Of a stretch of DNA of 57,676 nt, positions 53,603 through 57,676 are shown in pieces. Location: contig NZ_FPAZ01000020.1 in the NCBI RefSeq assembly GCF_900116435.1, positions 29,941 to 87,616 on the forward strand, given 5' to 3'. The stretch is from Pseudoalteromonas lipolytica. GTDB taxonomy: Bacteria > Pseudomonadota > Gammaproteobacteria > Enterobacterales > Alteromonadaceae. The first letter of the stretch is position 1, and the number at the start of each line of letters is the position of its first letter. The notes beneath the pieces were generated by a model. It was not told the DNA's origin. It did not search any database and worked only from the letters and a program-made list of their open reading frames with translations. The position numbers were made by a program, and so were the translations under genes.

Positions 53603-54455
53603 CTTATTTTACTGTGATGCTGCGTTTGCCAGTGCTGACTCTCATTTAAAACAAGATGTCACAACGCTTACTTCAACGCAATTTTATGGTCGGAAAACCA
53701 ATACAATCGGCGCAAAGCGTGCCGCTGATTACATTGCAAGCCGCTTAACCTCATTAGGCTATGAAGTTCAAGAACAAACATTTCAATACCCCGCAACTTT
53801 TTATCAAAAAGCCACTGCCCGCAATATCATTGCAACTAAACCATCCGCTTGCACTCAATGTAAAAAGATTATCTTTACTGCACATTATGACCATTTAGGG
53901 CAACGCGGGACTAAGCTCTATCCTGGCGCAAACGATAATGCCAGCGGTGTTGCTGCTTTACTCTATTTAGCAGCGTATTTCGCCGATAAGCCCCATCAGA
54001 ACCAATTAATGTTCGTTGCCACCGATGCAGAAGAAAATGGCTTACATGGCAGTGACTATTTAGTGTCACAATTAAACAGCGCAGATATCGCATTAAATAT
54101 TAATCTGGATATGCTCGTGGTTAACAAGCGAAAACCTCGCATTTATGCCTTTTTAGACGGCCAATCAATAGCGCAGTATAAAACAGTAATTACTGGACTT
54201 TCTGATGAAAACATTACATTTTTTGCAACCAGTTCATCTGCCCGACTTAATCGATTATTTGATCTTAACGTTGATTGGCGAAGAGCCAGCGATCACTATT
54301 CGTTTGCAAAAGCAGGTGTCCCTTATATTTATTTTGGCATGGGACACGATAAACACCATCATCAACCGAGTGATACCCTAGAGCACATTGACTTTAGGTT
54401 ATTTGAACACGCAGTGAGCAAAATTGCAGAGTTTGTTAGTGCCCTAACCAGGTAA
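53544..54455 (+). CDS. M28 family zinc aminopeptidase-like protein
   Basis: About 303 residues from the ATG at 53544. A signal (cleavage near AAFA-SA) precedes the catalytic domain. Zinc ligands are seen: TAHYDHLG (His, Asp), GANDNASG (Asp), DAEENGLHG (Glu-Glu), INLDM (Asp) and HHHQPSD (His). It is exported. It starts inside the TPR gene (59-bp overlap), so the two are probably coupled, but no clear ribosome binding site was found. An alternative start at 53523 exists. Confidence 0.87.
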   Translation: MKVNYRHCVRILQSLLITSSLFYCDAAFASADSHLKQDVTTLTSTQFYGRKTNTIGAKRAADYIASRLTSLGYEVQEQTFQYPATFYQKATARNIIATKPSACTQCKKIIFTAHYDHLGQRGTKLYPGANDNASGVAALLYLAAYFADKPHQNQLMFVATDAEENGLHGSDYLVSQLNSADIALNINLDMLVVNKRKPRIYAFLDGQSIAQYKTVITGLSDENITFFATSSSARLNRLFDLNVDWRRASDHYSFAKAGVPYIYFGMGHDKHHHQPSDTLEHIDFRLFEHAVSKIAEFVSALTR

Positions 54456-54761
54456 CTTGGCTGTGATAACAAACTGCCTTTTTTGCGCTTTGTTTAACTT
54501 TTTAACCTGAATCTCAAGCTTACTAGCCTCGCTGCGAGAGCCAACCGGTTGCTGATAAATTAAGGTTAAAGGTCCTTTTCCTTTTAAATTTTTTGCCCCT
54601 TTGTCAGCTTGGTGAACTGCAAAACGTTTTTCAACATCGGTGCTGATCCCTGTATACCAGTGGCCAAAACGAGTCTGCACAATATACAAATGCCAGTGTG
54701 ATTGAGAACTGTCGCGCTTTTTTATTGATTCAGGTAAACTTTTTGTCGTGTCGGTGGTCAA
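54444..54761 (-). CDS. GIY-YIG family nuclease-like protein
   Basis: 105 residues. The motif appears as LYIVQT...HWYTGISTDVEKRFAVH (about 26-50), with a Glu near the C-terminus (EASKLEIQVKKL), as in YhbQ/UPF0213 proteins. Function uncertain, possibly in DNA repair. Overlaps the convergent peptidase gene by 12 bp. Confidence 0.88.
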   Translation of the reverse strand: MTTDTTKSLPESIKKRDSSQSHWHLYIVQTRFGHWYTGISTDVEKRFAVHQADKGAKNLKGKGPLTLIYQQPVGSRSEASKLEIQVKKLNKAQKRQFVITAKLPG

Positions 54762-54877
54762 ATCTGTGCCTCGTGAGCATTAATCATGTTTCAGTAAAAC
54801 AATTATTGAAAAGGGTTTTACCTTCTGTGACTAATCGGTATCATGCAGTGTATAAAAAATAAGGATTCAAACAAATA

Positions 54878-55240
54878 ATGCAGTCGTTTAAAACTTTTTC
54901 TTTTTGGTTAGTACTTACCCTTACTTTAAGTGCTACCGCTGGGTGTTCTAGTTGGGTTTATCGCATCAACATTCCTCAGGGTAACTTTTTAGAACAATCT
55001 GACGTTGATAAGCTTCGCGTTAATATGACTCGTGAGCAAGTGGTTTACGTACTTGGTAAACCGGTTGCAGAAGATTCATTCGACAAGAATACTTGGCATT
55101 ATCTTTATGTTTTTAATCTAGGCCGTAGCAATGAACAACGCAAATCGTTAACGGTTAATTTTGAAGATAATAAGCTCGTGTCAATATCAGGTGATTATGA
55201 GCAACCAAGTGAGTTCAATACCCCACTTGAACAAGAGTAA
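54878..55240 (+). CDS. bamE: Outer-membrane assembly lipoprotein BamE
   Basis: 120 residues. Lipobox TAGC (Cys near 23), then the SmpA/OmlA domain with QGNFLEQSDVDKLRVNMTREQV and PVAEDSF. Part of the BAM complex. Followed by a terminator and convergent with rnfH, as in E. coli. Confidence 0.95.
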   Translation: MQSFKTFSFWLVLTLTLSATAGCSSWVYRINIPQGNFLEQSDVDKLRVNMTREQVVYVLGKPVAEDSFDKNTWHYLYVFNLGRSNEQRKSLTVNFEDNKLVSISGDYEQPSEFNTPLEQE

Positions 55241-55250
55241 ATATAAAAAC

Positions 55251-55277
55251 AAAGGGTAGCAAAAGCGACCCTTTTTT
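55251..55277 (+). terminator. Terminator after bamE
   Basis: AAAGGGT-AGC-AAAA-GCG-ACCCTTTTTT with one internal mismatch. Confidence 0.8.
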
Positions 55278-55341
55278 GTATGCTAAATAGATAAAACCAC
55301 CGCTTAGAACGTGCAGTAAGTGATTCACTTTCAATAGGTTA

Positions 55342-55668
55342 CTATGCTTTATTCAGTGGGCGCCCACCGGTAACTTTATTAGCTCTACCTTCTTCTTTGG
55401 CTTTCTCTGCACGACGTCTGCGTGCATCTTTGGGGTCTGCAATTAATGGGCGATAAATTTCAATTCTATCCCCTTGCTTAACCTCTTGTGTTAACTTGCA
55501 AGTGCGATTCCACACACCTAATGTGAGGTTATTTGCATCTATTTCGGGGCACTTTTCGATAATGCCCGATTTAATAACAGCTTGCTCAACAGTGGTTCCC
55601 TCTGGTACTTCGACAAGTAAACTTGTCGCGGTTGTAGGTAACGCAAATACAACTTCAACACTTATCAT
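55342..55668 (-). CDS. rnfH: RnfH family protein
   Basis: 108 residues with a ubiquitin-like beta-grasp fold (VEVVFALPTTATSLLVEVPEG). Function unknown, although the name comes from a link to Rnf complexes. Overlaps ratA by 4 bp and lies between bamE and smpB. Confidence 0.92.
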   Translation of the reverse strand: MISVEVVFALPTTATSLLVEVPEGTTVEQAVIKSGIIEKCPEIDANNLTLGVWNRTCKLTQEVKQGDRIEIYRPLIADPKDARRRRAEKAKEEGRANKVTGGRPLNKA

Positions 55669-56105
55669 GAGCGGACTCCATACACCGTTTTCGCACGTTG
55701 GGTAAAAGCATTCACCATATTCTTTGCCACTTCGTTAAACACCTTACCAAAAGCAAGCTCAATTAGTTTACTCGCAAATTCAAACTCTAAGTGTAATTGC
55801 ACTTTACACGCTTTATCGTCTAAAGGTAAAAAATGCCATTTCCCTTGCAAGCTTTTAAAAGGACCATCAACTAAACGTAAAGCAACGGTTTGCTCATCAA
55901 TAAAGGTATTTTCTGTGGTAAACCACTTTTTTAAACCCGCTTTCGATATTTCTAAACTGGCCGTCATACCGCTGGGTTGTTGTGCAATAATTTTAGCGTC
56001 TGAACAATGTGGTAAAAACTCAGGGTACGCATCAACATCGTTCACTAAATCAAACATTTCTTTACTGCTGTACATTACCAGCGCACTTTTTTCTATTTGT
56101 GGCAT
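55665..56105 (-). CDS. ratA: RatA/coenzyme Q-binding START-like protein
   Basis: About 146 residues. Pyr/Bet v1-like START fold (YSSKEMFDLVNDVDAYPEFLPHC). In E. coli named RatA, a putative ribosome association toxin. Homology to COQ10 means a ubiquinone role is also possible. Start at 56105 (MPQIEKS). Confidence 0.92.
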   Translation of the reverse strand: MPQIEKSALVMYSSKEMFDLVNDVDAYPEFLPHCSDAKIIAQQPSGMTASLEISKAGLKKWFTTENTFIDEQTVALRLVDGPFKSLQGKWHFLPLDDKACKVQLHLEFEFASKLIELAFGKVFNEVAKNMVNAFTQRAKTVYGVRS

Positions 56106-56238
56106 ATTCACTCCCAACTGTGTCGGCGAATTTTAGCAAGCTTTGGCTATTTCCCCAAATTTTAGTAACGGGATTATTTGTATAAAGCCTTAAAAAAGCG
56201 ATGTAAAAACGCTGTTTTTACGTATAATATGAACCACT

Positions 56239-56718
56239 ATGGCTAAGAAAAAATCATCTAAATCGACAAGCAATACTATCGCGCTTAACAAAAAAGCGCG
56301 TCATGAGTATTTTTTACACGATAAGTTTGAAGCAGGGGTTGAACTACAGGGCTGGGAAGTAAAAAGTATCCGAGCTGGTAAAGTAAACATCTCTGAGACT
56401 TATATTCACATTAAAAACGGCGAAGCATTTTTACTTGGCAGTCAAATTCAGCCTCTCAACAGTGCTTCAACACATGTAATTTGTGATCCGCTTAGGTATC
56501 GCAAATTACTTTTGAACAAACGTGAAATCGATCGTCTTATCGGTGCAACAGAGCGTGATGGTTATTCACTGATCGCCACTGCCATGTACTGGAAAAAATG
56601 CTGGGTGAAGTTGGAGTTCCACCTCGCTAAAGGTAAAAAGATGCACGATAAACGTGAAGATGGGAAAAACAAAGATTGGGCGCGTGAAAAAGAACGCCTG
56701 ATGAAACATAAAGCATAA
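56239..56718 (+). CDS. smpB: SsrA-binding protein SmpB
   Basis: 159 residues. NKKARHEYFLHDKFEAGVEL and GWEVKSIRAGKVNISE are conserved RNA-binding strands. The basic tail KKMHDKREDGKNKDWAREK binds in the ribosome mRNA channel. Needed for tmRNA function. The ssrA gene is about 45 kb away in this window. Confidence 0.96.
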   Translation: MAKKKSSKSTSNTIALNKKARHEYFLHDKFEAGVELQGWEVKSIRAGKVNISETYIHIKNGEAFLLGSQIQPLNSASTHVICDPLRYRKLLLNKREIDRLIGATERDGYSLIATAMYWKKCWVKLEFHLAKGKKMHDKREDGKNKDWAREKERLMKHKA

Positions 56719-56729
56719 AATCCCTGCTT

Positions 56730-56752
56730 GAGCCTAACTTTCTGTTAGGCTC
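56730..56752 (+). other. Hairpin after smpB
   Basis: GAGCCTAAC...GTTAGGCTC, without a T run. Perhaps a terminator with Rho, or an element end. Confidence 0.35.
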
Positions 56753-56788
56753 TGACCCCCTTACCCTACCTCACTCTTAACATTTTGA

Positions 56789-57295
56789 AACGTTTCCTCA
56801 CAAGAAGTATCTGGTGTTGATGTCTCTGCTAATTACACGCATGCAATGAATGACTACGGGTTCTTAAAATTCAATCTTGAATGGGCATACCAAAATGAAT
56901 TTAAGAAAGATGGCCGTGATTATACGGGTGAATATCGTTACCCAGAAAATCGTTGGATATTCAGCACTAACTGGGAAATGGGTGACTTTAATACGAATGT
57001 GAATGTGAGTTACATCGGTGAGTTTGAAGATACCCCTGATATCGACTTTGACGGTAACCTAGACTTTGATAGCAACACATCACGCATGGTTGACTCTCAA
57101 ACACTGGTTGATTTACAGACTGCGTATAACTTCTCAGAAAAACTAAAACTCTCTGTGGGCGTTAATAACGTATTTGACGAAGATCCTCCATTTGCAATTG
57201 GTGATGGTGATAGCGACTTATATGGCTATGTATCAAGTGTGCATAACCCTCGTGGACGTTATTTCTATACAAAGCTAACAATGCGCTTTAACTAA
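56789..57295 (+). pseudogene. C-terminal remnant of a TonB-dependent receptor
   Basis: An open frame from AAC at 56789 (just after an in-frame TGA) to TAA at 57293-57295 encodes about 168 residues that match the last barrel strands of TonB-dependent receptors: GVDVSANYTHAMNDYG, TNVNVSYIGEFED, LSVGVNNVFDEDPPF and final KLTMRFN. There is no signal, plug or promoter, so it is a truncated remnant. The break lies close to 56789. It differs from the complete receptor at 20063. Confidence 0.85.
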
Positions 57296-57390
57296 ACTCA
57301 TACCAGATAAAACAAAACCCGCCAATTGGCTAATGCAGATCAGTTAAGCATATTTTTATGATCACTTGACTGATCTTTTCATAGCTTCAC

Positions 57391-57424
57391 AATCCGATAT
57401 TAGAAATAGTATCGGATTTTTTTT
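57391..57424 (+). terminator. Terminator-like hairpin just before the transposase ATG
   Basis: AATCCGATA...TATCGGATT followed by T directly to the ATG at 57425. It may protect the element from external transcription. Confidence 0.65.
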
Positions 57425-57676
57425 ATGTCTCTAATTCAACACTTTGATGATATGTCCTCCTTTTTAGATGATGTACATACACTCGACAAACTTAAGCAGG
57501 TTCTTGACCCTGATATTCTTGAACAAGCATTTGAACATGCGGGAGTTGCCACTGTTCGTAAAAGGCGGTTACCGCTAGAAGCTATTATGTGGTCTGTAAT
57601 TGGTATGAGTTTATTCCGAAACGAAACTGTGTGGGATATTGCTAACAGACTCGACATATCCTTGCCTGGAAAAAAC
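57425..57676 (+). CDS. IS4-family transposase, N-terminal part
   Basis: 84 codons are visible before the window edge. MSLIQHFDDMSS and RKRRLPLEAIMWSVIGMSLF fit the N-terminal domain of IS4 transposases. The DDE catalytic core is outside. No ribosome binding site is visible because the T run of a hairpin occupies its place. Confidence 0.82.
   Translation, partial: MSLIQHFDDMSSFLDDVHTLDKLKQVLDPDILEQAFEHAGVATVRKRRLPLEAIMWSVIGMSLFRNETVWDIANRLDISLPGKN

Larger units (their letters stand above)
57331..57676 (+). mobile_element. IS4-family insertion sequence, left part
   Basis: The left end TAATGCAGATCAGTTAAG at 57331-57348 closely matches the IS4 terminal repeat as I recall it. A transposase gene follows. 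The element runs off the right edge. Three GATC (Dam) sites lie within 40 bp, at 57338, 57360 and 57372. Confidence 0.75.

Noticed and set aside
56846..57295. A complete small gene starting at the ATG 56846
   Set aside because: The receptor-like frame continues upstream of this ATG to 56789, so it is a gene remnant.

Overview
The window looks like chromosomal DNA of a marine gammaproteobacterium of the Alteromonadales, most probably Pseudoalteromonas or a close relative. This rests on gene content and order (fimV-asd-pdxB-fabB-mnmC, rnt next to motY, rlmE-ftsH-folP-glmM-tpiA-secG-tRNA-Leu, bamE/rnfH/ratA/smpB), on low to moderate GC, and on a TonB-dependent receptor, DUF3019 and MipA/OmpV genes. 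The species is inferred, not proven. Most of the window is ordinary core genome. I see no prophage, CRISPR array, integron or rRNA operon.

Layout. 1-5.9 kb (minus): the 3'-truncated end of fimV, then asd, pdxB and fabB. 6-10.6 kb: mnmC, an NAD(P)-binding protein, a TSUP permease and a crotonase, with likely FabR and FadR operators. 10.6-11.1 kb: tmRNA (ssrA). 11.3-14.7 kb: fapA-like gene, rnt and the flagellar stator gene motY. 14.7-19.6 kb: a DMT/EamA exporter with a striking attenuator-like leader, a divergent aromatic amino acid permease, gamma-glutamyltransferase and a GNAT. 19.6-24.7 kb: small lipoproteins, a TonB-dependent receptor with a terminator in its 5' leader, a VOC lipoprotein overlapping a 50-residue lipoprotein, and a PDC-type membrane sensor. 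24.8-31.5 kb: tRNA-Leu(GAG), secG, tpiA, glmM, folP, ftsH, rlmE, yhbY. 31.6-33.7 kb: a serine hydrolase and a lipoprotein.

33.9-46.4 kb carries the most interesting architecture: two copies, in opposite orientation, of a four-gene set (MipA/OmpV outer-membrane protein, DUF3019 small exported protein, RstA-like regulator, RstB-like kinase). They flank an NSS transporter, ElaA-like GNAT, Spo0M, a CPA2 antiporter and two small genes. One copy is split by a MITE-like palindromic element and the other is followed by a probable relative of that element. The sets look like two diverged envelope-sensing systems of unknown stimulus.

46.5-57.7 kb: a diguanylate cyclase, ilvY/ilvC, a chemoreceptor, a transglutaminase-like/TPR lipoprotein overlapping an M28 peptidase, a GIY-YIG protein, bamE, rnfH-ratA and smpB. 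The window ends in a decayed region: the C-terminal remnant of a TonB-dependent receptor followed by the left end of an IS4-family insertion sequence that runs off the edge.

The best candidates for undescribed biology are (1) the leader at 15.62-15.83 kb, with a small ORF ending in Cys-Cys-Gly inside a four-segment attenuator ahead of the EamA exporter, and (2) the duplicated MipA-DUF3019-two-component module.
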